Shown: one piece after another, positions 18,065 to 26,747 of the stretch
Layout: every line of letters begins with the position of its first letter
How positions within the stretch are numbered: the stretch's first letter is position 1
Source of the DNA: Aureispira sp. CCB-E
GTDB lineage: Bacteria; Bacteroidota; Bacteroidia; Chitinophagales; Saprospiraceae
Assembly: GCF_031326345.1 (NCBI RefSeq)
Contig: NZ_CP133671.1
Span: 6,463,001 to 6,527,000 of the forward strand
Reading direction: 5' to 3'
Length of the DNA stretch: 64,000 bases
Notes under the pieces: model-generated
What the model was told of the DNA's origin: nothing
Seen by the model: only the letters and a program-made list of their open reading frames with translations
Database searches by the model: none
Translations under genes and position numbers: made by a program

Positions 18065-18331
18065 ATGCCTGGCGCAGGAAGCATGCTGCATGCTATTGTC
18101 TCATTACGAGAAAACAAGCGAAGCCACACTCCTTTTCCAACCAAAGATTTTGACAAATCTATTGGCACAACACCACTTGTATTTAAAAAAGCAAGCCAAA
18201 CGGAACGCACCAAAGCAGCACAACATTTAGAGCAAATAAAGAACAACGAAAATACACGTTTAATGCTGGTATTTTTTATTATTGCTACAATTACAATAAC
18301 ATTACTAGCTATCTATTTCTTAAACAGATAA
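18065..18331 (+). CDS. Small C-terminally anchored membrane protein
   Basis: 88 residues from the ATG at 18065; the longer frame from 17951 overlaps the preceding gene and has a Cys/Phe-rich start that is unlikely to be real. A polar, basic stretch is followed by a helix with EQIKNNENTR and a C-terminal membrane segment (LVFFIIATITITLLAIYFL). Family not recognised. Its layout (polar body, single C-terminal helix) echoes the previous gene; the next gene starts 4 bp after its stop, a clear operon sign. Confidence 0.6.
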   Translation: MPGAGSMLHAIVSLRENKRSHTPFPTKDFDKSIGTTPLVFKKASQTERTKAAQHLEQIKNNENTRLMLVFFIIATITITLLAIYFLNR

Positions 18332-18335
18332 TTTG

Positions 18336-19031
18336 ATGAATCCTATATTGCTCTTATTTTCCTTTATTTTACTAACAACAGCTTGTAATAACCCTTCTTC
18401 TCCTAGACCTCAAACGGTCTCCTCTAGTCCGTTACTTTTATTACAAAAACAACAAATTGACTCTACCAATTTTGAACTGTTTTTAAGAGCATTTAAAAAA
18501 GAGCAAATCTTAGAAGTTTGGGCAAAAGAGAAACTTGGGCAGCAATTTAAAAAAATACAAACGTATTCTTTTTGTACTTCTTCGGGCTTATTGGGACCTA
18601 AACGCCAGGAAGGAGATCGGCAAATTCCTGAAGGGTGTTACTGGATCGATCGCTTTAATCCCAATAGTAAATTTCATTTATCACTCGGTTTAAATTACCC
18701 AAATGATTCTGATCGAAAATTGGGGCATGCTCAATATCCTGGCGGTGATATTTTCATTCATGGCGGTTGTGCTAGTATTGGTTGTATTCCCATTACCAAT
18801 AGAAAAATAGAAGAACTCTATGCTTTAACCTCCGAAGCACAACGCTTGGGGCAAACAAAAATTCAAGTCCATATTTTCCCATCCAACAAAATGAAGTCGT
18901 TGATTAATAATGCCACCCAACATATGGTATTTTGGCAAAATTTATATCCTATTTTTGATTACTTTGAAACCAAACATACCCTACCTAAAGTTTGGATAAA
19001 ACCTAATGGCACTTATGCTATTGCAAACTAA
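18336..19031 (+). CDS. L,D-transpeptidase (YkuD-type) lipoprotein
   Basis: 231 residues from the ATG at 18336 (a TTG just before is less likely). Lipobox LTTAC gives lipidated Cys17. The catalytic motif HGGCASIGCIP, with His and the second Cys as in the YkuD/ErfK signature HGxx-SxGC, lies at about 147-157, after a conserved G-ation strand region (PEGCYWIDRF). Such enzymes make 3-3 crosslinks in peptidoglycan or attach proteins to it. Upstream small membrane proteins may be co-expressed. The short type seen here (no PG-binding domain) resembles YafK-like members. Confidence 0.87.
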   Translation: MNPILLLFSFILLTTACNNPSSPRPQTVSSSPLLLLQKQQIDSTNFELFLRAFKKEQILEVWAKEKLGQQFKKIQTYSFCTSSGLLGPKRQEGDRQIPEGCYWIDRFNPNSKFHLSLGLNYPNDSDRKLGHAQYPGGDIFIHGGCASIGCIPITNRKIEELYALTSEAQRLGQTKIQVHIFPSNKMKSLINNATQHMVFWQNLYPIFDYFETKHTLPKVWIKPNGTYAIAN

Positions 19032-19036
19032 GTATT

Positions 19037-19357
19037 ATGATCTTATCAACAACTGAAATCATCCCGCAAAGACAAATTCGTCAAATTGTTGGACTGGTAC
19101 GAGGTAATATAGCTTTTGCTAGAAACAAAAGTCGAAATACTTGGGTTGATTTAGCCAATCTAATGGGAGGGGAAATAGAAGATTTTTCTTTGATTCAAGC
19201 TCATGCAAGAGAGGAAGCTTTAAATAAAATGATTCAAGCCGCCCAAAAACTAAAAGCAGATGCTATCATTGGGCTTCGTTTTTCTAGTACAACGATAGAA
19301 GGCGTCTCTGAAATTTTGGCTTATGGGACTGCAGTGCAATTATACGAAATTGAATAA
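19037..19357 (+). CDS. YbjQ/UPF0145 family protein
   Basis: 106 residues, complete family length. The pattern VGLVRGNIAFARN at the start and REEALNKMIQAAQKLKADAIIGLRF in the middle is diagnostic of YbjQ, which forms pentamers and is annotated as a putative heavy-metal-binding protein. Function is not established. It begins 5 bp after the transpeptidase stop and closes the operon; the terminator is at 19449. Confidence 0.93.
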   Translation: MILSTTEIIPQRQIRQIVGLVRGNIAFARNKSRNTWVDLANLMGGEIEDFSLIQAHAREEALNKMIQAAQKLKADAIIGLRFSSTTIEGVSEILAYGTAVQLYEIE

Positions 19358-19448
19358 AGGATAAATACTTTTATAATTGAGACAAAAAGCAGCAAAAAAG
19401 ATGCTTCCACCCCGACATAAACCATTCAACCTCAAAAACCTTAACAAA

Positions 19449-19490
19449 AAAAACGGAATAACAATTCTTTTTTGTCACTCCGTTTTTAAA
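19449..19490. terminator. Terminator between YbjQ and PTPS/QueD genes
   Basis: AAAAACGGAATAACAA pairs imperfectly with TTGTCACTCCGTTTTT; A-run on the left and T-run on the right allow use from both strands. Confidence 0.75.
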
Positions 19491-19591
19491 CTCTATTCCA
19501 TAACAAGGCTAACTAAAAGTACTCAATATTTCTATAACTTTTCAGCATCATTCCTATAGTTAATGAATCGGTTTTAAGTTTTTTAGTCGCC

Positions 19592-20017
19592 CTAAAAATC
19601 TTCTTCGCCATAGTATTCTGCCCAGATATTGCGCGTTTCATACAACTTCACACAATGCATTCGACAGTTGGCATCCAAATGAGGCTCTATCTGTTTCCAG
19701 ATATAATACACCAAGTTTTCAGTTGTTGGCGGTGTTCCTTTCGGCAAGAAATTAGGGTCCATGTTTAGATTGCTATGATCTAAGATATCGCAAACTTCTT
19801 TTTTAATAATTGTACTCAATTTCTTCGCATCCATAATAAACCCCGTCACAGGATCAGGTTTACCTTTGATGGTCACCATTAAATCATAATTATGGCCATG
19901 AAAATTTTTATTGGCACATTTGCCAAATACTTGAAAGTTTTTTTCTTCAGACCATTCGTGTACCCACAATTGGTGAGCAGCATTAAAATTCTCTCTACGA
20001 GTTAAATAAATAATCAT
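19592..20017 (-). CDS. 6-pyruvoyl-tetrahydropterin synthase / 6-carboxytetrahydropterin synthase (QueD-like)
   Basis: 141 residues. Zinc ligands His15, His40 and His42 (from AAHQL and HGHNY) and the active-site Cys34 in GKCANKNFHGHNY are all present; the PTTENLVYYIWKQI segment matches the PTPS family. The enzyme converts dihydroneopterin triphosphate, leading to queuosine precursors (QueD) or to tetrahydrobiopterin (PTPS). Wording of the Cys and PTTEN segments is closer to PTPS-type proteins, but without queC/queE/queF neighbours the pathway stays open. It is transcribed separately from the LuxC-like gene upstream. Confidence 0.9.
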   Translation of the reverse strand: MIIYLTRRENFNAAHQLWVHEWSEEKNFQVFGKCANKNFHGHNYDLMVTIKGKPDPVTGFIMDAKKLSTIIKKEVCDILDHSNLNMDPNFLPKGTPPTTENLVYYIWKQIEPHLDANCRMHCVKLYETRNIWAEYYGEEDF

Positions 20018-20176
20018 TTCTTATTCAACGTTTTGTACCTATCAACTAATTTTCAGTTGTTCTGGGGAATAGCCAGTTGGTCGTGACGTAATATTTTTTT
20101 AGTTTGCAACTACTTTATAATGATAGTGCTACTCTAAAAATAGTAGAGCGCCTCCTACCCTATTCTTGTTAACAAA

Positions 20177-21199
20177 CTATAATTCTATTAAAAATTGTAG
20201 CGTATCAACGCCATCTGCATAGTCCTCCAAAGCAGGCTTTTGAGCTTGCCCTAAAAGAACCGTATTTTTTTGTGGAAGGTTCATTTTTGTCGCAATACAT
20301 TGTATTTGCTCCTTTGCTCCTTCCAATTTTGCTTGTAGATCTTCTTCATTATTATAATACTCAAAATGTACCGAAGAAATACGAGACAACAAACTTTCAT
20401 GTTCCAATAACATCAAACAATCATTGGCTAAATGAGGGACATTATTCAACAGATAAATAGAACGATTGTAATCGTAATTATTTTTGTATTTATTGTGATC
20501 CATTATCGTTTTATAATGCTGATCCATTAGGCTCAAGAAATTGAAAAAATCATATTCCTTGGGTACATATAGTTTGGCAACAGAACGGCACCCCAAGCCA
20601 AAATAGGCAAAAATATCGCTTCCCAAAGCCAACAATTCTTCCTCTGTTTCTGTCCCATCCAGAACGGCAATTGAATTTCTATTCTTTCGAATGATATTGG
20701 GATATTTGCTAAAATATTGCTCAAAGTATAAGGCTGAATTATTACTTCCAGTAGCAATAACCGCATCAAAATCTTTCAATCGCAACACAGGCTTAAAGTA
20801 AGCAGCACTTCTTGGATCTTCTTTTATCATAAAGTCAATCATGTATGGAATCAAGTATTGATCTTTTTCAGAATACTTGAGCATAGCTTGATGACCTGCG
20901 ATAAACGTTGTTAATACATCATGAAAACCAACTGCAGGAATATTACCTGCCAAGACCAGACCAATTTTTTTAGACCTTCTCTCTTCCTTCAAAGATGGAT
21001 AGTTAGCGATCCAAGCTTCTAAAGCCGATGCGGTTAAAAATTCGGTTGCAAAATTTTGCAAGGCATTTCGTGAATTTTCCTTTGTCAGCCAACGATTATT
21101 TCGTTCTGTGTAAGCAATTGCATATTGTCTTGCTTCGGTATCTTGCTGTATATAAGCTCCTAATTTTACCAATAAAGCCAAACGCTCCTGTAATTTCAT
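20177..21199 (-). CDS. LuxC-type acyl-CoA (fatty acyl) reductase
   Basis: 340 residues. The LuxC/acyl-CoA reductase pattern is clear: LVLAGNIPAVGFHDVLTTF, a nucleotide-binding ATGSNNSA at about 149-156, and the candidate catalytic Cys204 in FGLGCRSVAKLY. The family reduces acyl-CoA or acyl-ACP to aldehyde with NAD(P)H. Short stand-alone versions like this are common in non-luminous Bacteroidetes, where the role is unknown. No luciferase, LuxD or LuxE gene accompanies it, so bioluminescence is not implied. Confidence 0.85.
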   Translation of the reverse strand: MKLQERLALLVKLGAYIQQDTEARQYAIAYTERNNRWLTKENSRNALQNFATEFLTASALEAWIANYPSLKEERRSKKIGLVLAGNIPAVGFHDVLTTFIAGHQAMLKYSEKDQYLIPYMIDFMIKEDPRSAAYFKPVLRLKDFDAVIATGSNNSALYFEQYFSKYPNIIRKNRNSIAVLDGTETEEELLALGSDIFAYFGLGCRSVAKLYVPKEYDFFNFLSLMDQHYKTIMDHNKYKNNYDYNRSIYLLNNVPHLANDCLMLLEHESLLSRISSVHFEYYNNEEDLQAKLEGAKEQIQCIATKMNLPQKNTVLLGQAQKPALEDYADGVDTLQFLIEL

Positions 21200-21310
21200 A
21201 GTTGGTTTTTATTTTAGAACTGCAAATTTCTTAAAAAAAAGCGAATATTTAGTGATTAGCCCTCTAATTTTTGGCTTTTCTTTAGTCATAAATCAAAATG
21301 CCCCCCAATT

Positions 21311-21349
21311 TGCAAAAAAAAAGACCTCAAACAATCGTGCTTGAGGTCT
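21311..21349 (-). terminator. Intrinsic terminator of DUF2723 gene
   Basis: Read on the minus strand: AAGACCTCAA, 10-nt loop, TTGAGGTCTT, then a run of T. Lies 21 bp past the stop of the DUF2723 gene. Confidence 0.88.
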
Positions 21350-21369
21350 TGTTCTGTGTTTTTATTTTT

Positions 21370-24300
21370 TTATTTAACAGGAGGTGTTGGAGGTGCTTGT
21401 TGTTGCGGAGCATAAGGTTGCAAACGCGCTAACATTTCCTTTTTGTAGGCTTCATCAGAAGTCAAACTGACAAACTGCATCAGCTGCTGAATCATTCCCA
21501 ACATTTCGTTGCGTTCTCCTGCAAAAGCTTTTTGATCTGCCGCAGAAGTTAAACTATTGTAGAACGATAAACGATCAATCAAGGCTTCTGCCAAAATATC
21601 CATATGTTGTTTAGCTTTTTCCTCTGTTGCTTCCGACTTTAATTCTACTAAATAGAAACGAATTCCTTGCAAGGACATTCTACTTTGTTCGTATGGGAAG
21701 TTCATATGTGGGAACGACTCAAAGAACTTGTCTACAGTCGCTTCTGCACGTTTCTTGTCTCCTTCTCTAATTAAAGCATCCGTCAAGCGAACAAATCCAT
21801 ACTGCAAGCTATGTACAGAAGGCATATAACTCTCATTGATAAAGAAGTCTTTCTTATCAAAGTTCCCCCATCTAAACTTACCTGGTTGCTCCTCTGTTCC
21901 TACCATATTCTCATACATTAAATCGGTATCGACTTTTCCCATCAAGATAGCGGTTGTTGATTGACTTGGAGTTCTATAAGGAACGATACGTAAGGCCATT
22001 CCCTCTAACATCAAGTAATCTTTTAGTCCCATAATTTTTTCTGGGCGACAAGTCACCGCAAAATAAATAGGACGTTCCCAACCACGTTGCGCATTGGTCG
22101 CAATAATATCCATCAAAGCAATCTCATCTTTCATCATAAACTGCCCTTCTTTCAATTTAAACTTGACAGCAGGCAAGATCATAGAATCAGGAATACTCTC
22201 GTTGATAGCTCCATTTTTAATTGCTTTTTCCTTATCAACAGGAAGGTAGACATTTCTAGCAGGAATGTAACTAGCATACTGCTCTAGCATTTGTGGATTC
22301 ATATTACTTGGCGTAGAACCTACAAATTTAATGACATCGTGCAAATTGATATAACGTTCTCCTTGTGTAATTTGGAAAGGCAAGTAATTTCTGAGTTTTC
22401 CTCTATAAGCTGCCTTAGGTATGGTCATTTCTATTTTTGGCGATTCGTTAATTTTACGACGCAACTGGTCGATATACCAGTCCACAGCCAATAAACTAAA
22501 GTTGATGACACGAACATCAGGACGAATATTTTCGACCTCTTGAGCATACCACAATGGATAGGTATCGTTGTCTCCATAGGTAAATATAATGGCATTAGGC
22601 GCACAAGACTCCAAGAAGTTGATGGCATAATCTCTAGCACCATATTGGTCGGCACGAGAATGATCGTCCCAGTTTTCTGCTCCCATAATAACAGGGGCTG
22701 TTAACACCAAAACAGTTGCCAAACCTGCTGCTCCTATTCCTGGTATTTTGTCTTTCAATAACTCGTAAATGTATGGCACAGCCATTCCCATCCACATACA
22801 GAAGGTAAAGATAGATCCCACAATTACATAATCACGCTCTCTAGGCTCTCTAGGCGGTTGGTTGGTAAAGACAATAATGGCAATTCCTGTCATTAAGAAC
22901 AACACTCCCAAGGCGGCTGCTTCTCTTGAACGTTTTGAAGCATGAAAAATCAATCCAATTAAACCAAAAATAAATGGCAAAAAGTAATATGTATTTCTCG
23001 ATTTATCTTCTTTGATGTATTTCGGCAAATTAGATTGGCTGTGCAAACGCATCGCATCAATAGGAGCTATACCCGACAACCAGTTTCCTCTAGTCACTTT
23101 ACCATCTGTTCCTTGCAACGCATTTTGTCGACCAATAAAGTTCCAAGCAAAATAACGTCCATACATATACCCTAATTGGTATTCAAAAAAGAAACCGATA
23201 TTATTGGCCATGGTTGGTTTTCCTGAAGGACCAAGGCTCATCCATTTCATATATTCTCCTGCACGGTCAAAGTGTCCCAATCGAGGGAAAAACATCATGT
23301 CACTTGACTTATACCCTACATCTCTTTTTTCATCCACAATCTCATAAACCATTTTCCCATCTTTCTCTACTGGTCTCCAAACATCTTTATCCTTAGGATA
23401 TTCACCACTGCGTTCAGATGCGAAATGAGGACCATAAATCAAAGGACGAGTTCCATATTGTTCGCGATTTAAGTACGACAACATACTATATGGGTCACTT
23501 GGATTATTCATATTAATAGCGGTCTCAGCATTGGCACGAACGACAACCATACCATAAGAAGAGAATCCAATCAATATCATAGCAAACATCATTGTTCCTA
23601 AATGTAGGTAATAGTTCTTTTTTTGATGTGCGTAACGCAAGGTTGCTATAATTCCTCCAACCAAAAGGATGATAAAGAACAAAACACCCATTCCCAAGCC
23701 TGTACCTAAGGTATTGACAAAGAAGAAATCAACAGCGGCAGCCATTTGAGGCAAACGAGGTATGATAAAATACTGTACGGCAACCAAGGCACCAAAACCT
23801 CCTATAAAGCCAATAATAGCCCCTTTCCAAGAGAAATTCGTGTCTCCATCTTCCAATTCTTTCTTTTTGAAATAGAATAAAACACCCAAAAATGGAATGG
23901 CTAACAAACTCAGCAAATGCACTCCGATAGACAAGCCCATCATATAGGCTATAAAAATCAACCAGCGATCTGCTTTCGGATGGTCGGTAACATACCACTT
24001 AATAGCTGCCCACATAACCAAACCTGTAAAGCCAGAAGACATCGCATAGACCTCTCCTTCTACCGCAGAGAACCAAACAGAAGTGGCAAAAGTAGTTGCC
24101 AAACCAGCTACGACTCCAGAACCTAATATGGCTAAAGTCTCTCCTCCTTCTTGCGGAGCATCATAACGCCCTACCATTGCTAATTTGCTCAGCATAATGG
24201 TAGACCAACAGACAAACATAACTAAGAATGCCGTACAAAGTCCTGACATCACATTCAATGAATAAGCAATGGTTGAAGGATCGTCAGAAAATAACGTAGC

Positions 24301-24501
24301 TATCCATCCAAAAATGGATCCAATCATTAAGAATAAGGGTGCCCCTGGAGGATGCACAACTTCTAATTTATACGCTGCTGAGATAAACTCTCCACAATCC
24401 CACAAACTTGAGGTTGGTTCTGCCGTTAACATGTAAACTGTTGCCGCAACAGCAAACATCAACCATCCAGTAATAGTACTGAGTCTATTAAATGATTTCA
24501 T
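21370..24501 (-). CDS. DUF2723 (GT117-like) membrane protein, putative protein O-glycosyltransferase
   Basis: 1043 residues. The N-terminal DUF2723 domain (about 10-190) holds LTAEPTSSLWDCGEFISAAYKLEVVHPPGAPLF-type sequence in the first loop, as in PMT-superfamily enzymes with an acidic first periplasmic loop. About 12 membrane helices reach to residue 615, followed by a 420-residue soluble, helical C-terminal region. Bacteroidetes GT117 proteins are thought to mannosylate or otherwise O-glycosylate exported proteins. The donor and targets are not visible. It has a clean promoter (24600-24630) and its own terminator, so it is monocistronic. Confidence 0.88.
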   Translation of the reverse strand: MKSFNRLSTITGWLMFAVAATVYMLTAEPTSSLWDCGEFISAAYKLEVVHPPGAPLFLMIGSIFGWIATLFSDDPSTIAYSLNVMSGLCTAFLVMFVCWSTIMLSKLAMVGRYDAPQEGGETLAILGSGVVAGLATTFATSVWFSAVEGEVYAMSSGFTGLVMWAAIKWYVTDHPKADRWLIFIAYMMGLSIGVHLLSLLAIPFLGVLFYFKKKELEDGDTNFSWKGAIIGFIGGFGALVAVQYFIIPRLPQMAAAVDFFFVNTLGTGLGMGVLFFIILLVGGIIATLRYAHQKKNYYLHLGTMMFAMILIGFSSYGMVVVRANAETAINMNNPSDPYSMLSYLNREQYGTRPLIYGPHFASERSGEYPKDKDVWRPVEKDGKMVYEIVDEKRDVGYKSSDMMFFPRLGHFDRAGEYMKWMSLGPSGKPTMANNIGFFFEYQLGYMYGRYFAWNFIGRQNALQGTDGKVTRGNWLSGIAPIDAMRLHSQSNLPKYIKEDKSRNTYYFLPFIFGLIGLIFHASKRSREAAALGVLFLMTGIAIIVFTNQPPREPRERDYVIVGSIFTFCMWMGMAVPYIYELLKDKIPGIGAAGLATVLVLTAPVIMGAENWDDHSRADQYGARDYAINFLESCAPNAIIFTYGDNDTYPLWYAQEVENIRPDVRVINFSLLAVDWYIDQLRRKINESPKIEMTIPKAAYRGKLRNYLPFQITQGERYINLHDVIKFVGSTPSNMNPQMLEQYASYIPARNVYLPVDKEKAIKNGAINESIPDSMILPAVKFKLKEGQFMMKDEIALMDIIATNAQRGWERPIYFAVTCRPEKIMGLKDYLMLEGMALRIVPYRTPSQSTTAILMGKVDTDLMYENMVGTEEQPGKFRWGNFDKKDFFINESYMPSVHSLQYGFVRLTDALIREGDKKRAEATVDKFFESFPHMNFPYEQSRMSLQGIRFYLVELKSEATEEKAKQHMDILAEALIDRLSFYNSLTSAADQKAFAGERNEMLGMIQQLMQFVSLTSDEAYKKEMLARLQPYAPQQQAPPTPPVK

Positions 24502-24829
24502 TCTTATTTTTTAAATTGTTGTGATGCTATATGATATGGTAAAATCAAATTTGGTCTAAAAATTTATCCTAAGTTTTTTAAACTCATTTTTAGGACATAC
24601 AAAGGTAGAAATTCTATACTCTTATACAAAAGATAGCCTTTGTTTTATCTTAGTCGATTCTAAGTTTTATTGGTTTAATCACAAAGTAGGAATTTTATTT
24701 CTTCTTAAAAAAAGATGTTTGATTCTAATTTTAACATTTAACGGGACATTAAACTATTTTTATCGACTTTAAAGTTTTTTTTAGAAAATGTTAGCTATGT
24801 TGTCCCTTAGATATAGCCTACAATCGTTG
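24502..24829. other. Intergenic region between PP-loop and DUF2723 genes
   Basis: 328 bp, AT-rich; carries the DUF2723 promoter. No hairpin terminator was recognised for the PP-loop gene on its other side. Confidence 0.5.
24600..24630 (-). promoter_or_regulatory. Promoter of DUF2723 gene
   Basis: On the minus strand, TTTG (24627-24630), 19-bp spacer, TACCTTTG (24600-24607): a near-perfect Bacteroidetes promoter. Predicted leader about 90 nt. Confidence 0.75.
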
Positions 24830-25534
24830 TTAACCATCTGTATTAGCCAGTAATATATCTTGAAAATAAAACCCTGTATCATACTCTAGCGTCTCTTTTC
24901 CATTAGAATAATCTTTATAAACTACTTCTCCTAATTGTATTGGAACAGGTCGTTTGAAAATAGGTCCATCATATACAAAGCTATGAAACTCTCCATTCTC
25001 ACCACAAATATCAACATTGGGCGGCAGGTCATTGATAAAATCCATATCTAGTCTTCTTCCCACAAAACTCTTGTCCAAGTACCTAGCATTGACACAAACA
25101 ACAATTGCTTTGAAGCCAAGGCTAATAAATTCTGTTAGAATTGCTTCTACAGGCAATTGCCACAGTGGAAAAAAAGCCTTGACACCTACTTTTTGGAGTT
25201 GCACTTCTCGATACGTCTTTAAATCCTCCAAATGAATGTCCCCAAATATAGAATGAGTCACGCCTGCGGTTTTAAAAACATTCATTTTAGTTTGCATCAA
25301 CTCATTGTAAACCTCCATCGTATCCGAAGGAGGTAATTCTAACTTATACAAGGGAAGCTCTAAAGCTGCTGCTTGAGCATCTAGCAATTCCTCTCGAATG
25401 CCATGCATGGTTATTCGACGCAACTGATGACTTATGGTTGTAAATAAACCGTGTAGAGGAATGCCTCCTGCCAATGTTTTGTAGAGTGCTAAGGTAGAAT
25501 CTTTTCCACCACTCCAATTCATAATTGCTCGCAT
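24830..25534 (-). CDS. Dph6-related PP-loop ATP pyrophosphatase
   Basis: 234 residues. The PP-loop SGGKDST starts at Ser8 and activates a substrate by adenylation; the C-terminal CGENGEFHSFVYDGP block is the signature of the diphthine-ammonia ligase/Dph6 family. Bacteria lack diphthamide, so the bacterial substrate is unknown. It starts 73 bp before (downstream of) the UbiA gene stop, on the same strand, and may be co-transcribed with it. Confidence 0.87.
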   Translation of the reverse strand: MRAIMNWSGGKDSTLALYKTLAGGIPLHGLFTTISHQLRRITMHGIREELLDAQAAALELPLYKLELPPSDTMEVYNELMQTKMNVFKTAGVTHSIFGDIHLEDLKTYREVQLQKVGVKAFFPLWQLPVEAILTEFISLGFKAIVVCVNARYLDKSFVGRRLDMDFINDLPPNVDICGENGEFHSFVYDGPIFKRPVPIQLGEVVYKDYSNGKETLEYDTGFYFQDILLANTDG

Positions 25535-25607
25535 CTTTTCTGTCTTTATGTTTTATGATTCGTTTTTTAGGGCAATTTTTGTGTAGAAATGGATGTTGGC
25601 TCTAGGC

Positions 25608-26480
25608 TTAAAAAGCCGTTTGTAACAAACAGCCCGACCACCAAACATAGGCCATACTAAATATAGCAACTATATTGGACATCAATGCAAATAATTTCAT
25701 CTCCCAAACGGAGTAAGTTTTGTCTTTATATAAAAGAAAAACATCCAACAGCAACCACATTAAGCCCATTGCCAATATTCCTCCAAAAATATATTCTTGA
25801 TAAACAACTAACAGCAAAATAACTTCTAACAATACAATAGTTATAATAAGTAATTTTGTGTTTCGAATGCCTAAAATTGTTCCCGTTGTTTTTCGTCCAG
25901 TTTTTTTATCAGGCTCAATATCCATTACTTCTCCCATCATATGAGATTGTATTGCAAATAGAAATAAATAGACATAGGTTTGCCAAGGCAAACCCTCTAA
26001 ATTATTGATCCATATACTCAAAGGAACTACTAATAAATATCCCACTTGACACAACAATTCTAAAGGAGGATGGCTCCTCAAACCTTTTTCTGGCAGGTTG
26101 TACAAACCATTTATTACAATAAACAGGACTAAAAATAACCCAACCTCCCAACCTCCTATACCAATCAATACAGGAAAAAATAGGAGCTGACTAATTGCAA
26201 TCGCTTGCCACAAAACGTCTAAATCTTTCTTTGTCCCCCTAGCACCAAACCAAAAACTATCTTTTCTAGGGTTTAAAGCATCTGTCTCATAATCAACAAT
26301 GTCATTCCAACCATACACCAGAAAATTGAGCGGAAAGCAGACATAAAAAAGCCCGTACCAAAATTCCCAAGTGCTTACGATTGTACTCATTTGACTCGTT
26401 GGCAACAAATACAACCAAAGTGTTGCAAACCAAAGGCCAGGACGGGATACCTTTAAGTAAAATAAGAGTTGTTTTAACAT
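25608..26480 (-). CDS. UbiA-family prenyltransferase
   Basis: 290 residues with about eight membrane helices. Both aspartate-rich motifs of the superfamily are present: NDIVDYETDALNPRKD (about 63-78) and DIEPDKKTGRKTTGTILG (about 190-207). These bind the Mg-diphosphate of a polyprenyl donor. The opening VSRPGLWFATLWLYLLP resembles Bacteroidetes members annotated for quinone, carotenoid or heme prenylation. Acceptor unknown; no pathway partners flank it. Confidence 0.87.
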   Translation of the reverse strand: MLKQLLFYLKVSRPGLWFATLWLYLLPTSQMSTIVSTWEFWYGLFYVCFPLNFLVYGWNDIVDYETDALNPRKDSFWFGARGTKKDLDVLWQAIAISQLLFFPVLIGIGGWEVGLFLVLFIVINGLYNLPEKGLRSHPPLELLCQVGYLLVVPLSIWINNLEGLPWQTYVYLFLFAIQSHMMGEVMDIEPDKKTGRKTTGTILGIRNTKLLIITIVLLEVILLLVVYQEYIFGGILAMGLMWLLLDVFLLYKDKTYSVWEMKLFALMSNIVAIFSMAYVWWSGCLLQTAF

Positions 26481-26640
26481 ACTAGAGGATTAGAAGATCG
26501 ATAGTATAGATGCCACTTAAACAAATTCAATTCATTTAAAAATAAGCAAATTCTTTGTAAATCGTAATCCATCAATCATTCGTAGCATTACTCCTTACTC
26601 CTTCCTCATTTCAGCAAACCATTCCTTCTAAAAAAACGAA

Positions 26641-26692
26641 AGATTTGAAAATTAAAATAATGAATCACATTAAATTTTTAATTTTCAAATCT
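26641..26692 (-). terminator. Terminator of dnaA
   Basis: A 17-bp stem (26641-26657 with 26675-26692, one-base slip) of the AGATTTGAAAATTAAAA type; T-rich sequence follows on the minus strand. Confidence 0.75.
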
Positions 26693-26747
26693 CTCTATTG
26701 ATGAACTTAATAACTACTAAATAGTACCACTTATTTCCTTGTCTACA

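Noticed and set aside
19377-19559. 60-codon ORF after the YbjQ gene
   Set aside because: It spans the terminator at 19449-19490 and has no recognisable domain or start signals.
20177-21199. LuxC as evidence for bioluminescence
   Set aside because: No luxA/B/D/E genes in the window, and stand-alone acyl-CoA reductases are widespread in non-luminous Bacteroidetes.
22087-22494. Plus-strand ORFs inside the DUF2723 gene
   Set aside because: They are antisense shadows of a highly supported 1043-residue membrane protein.
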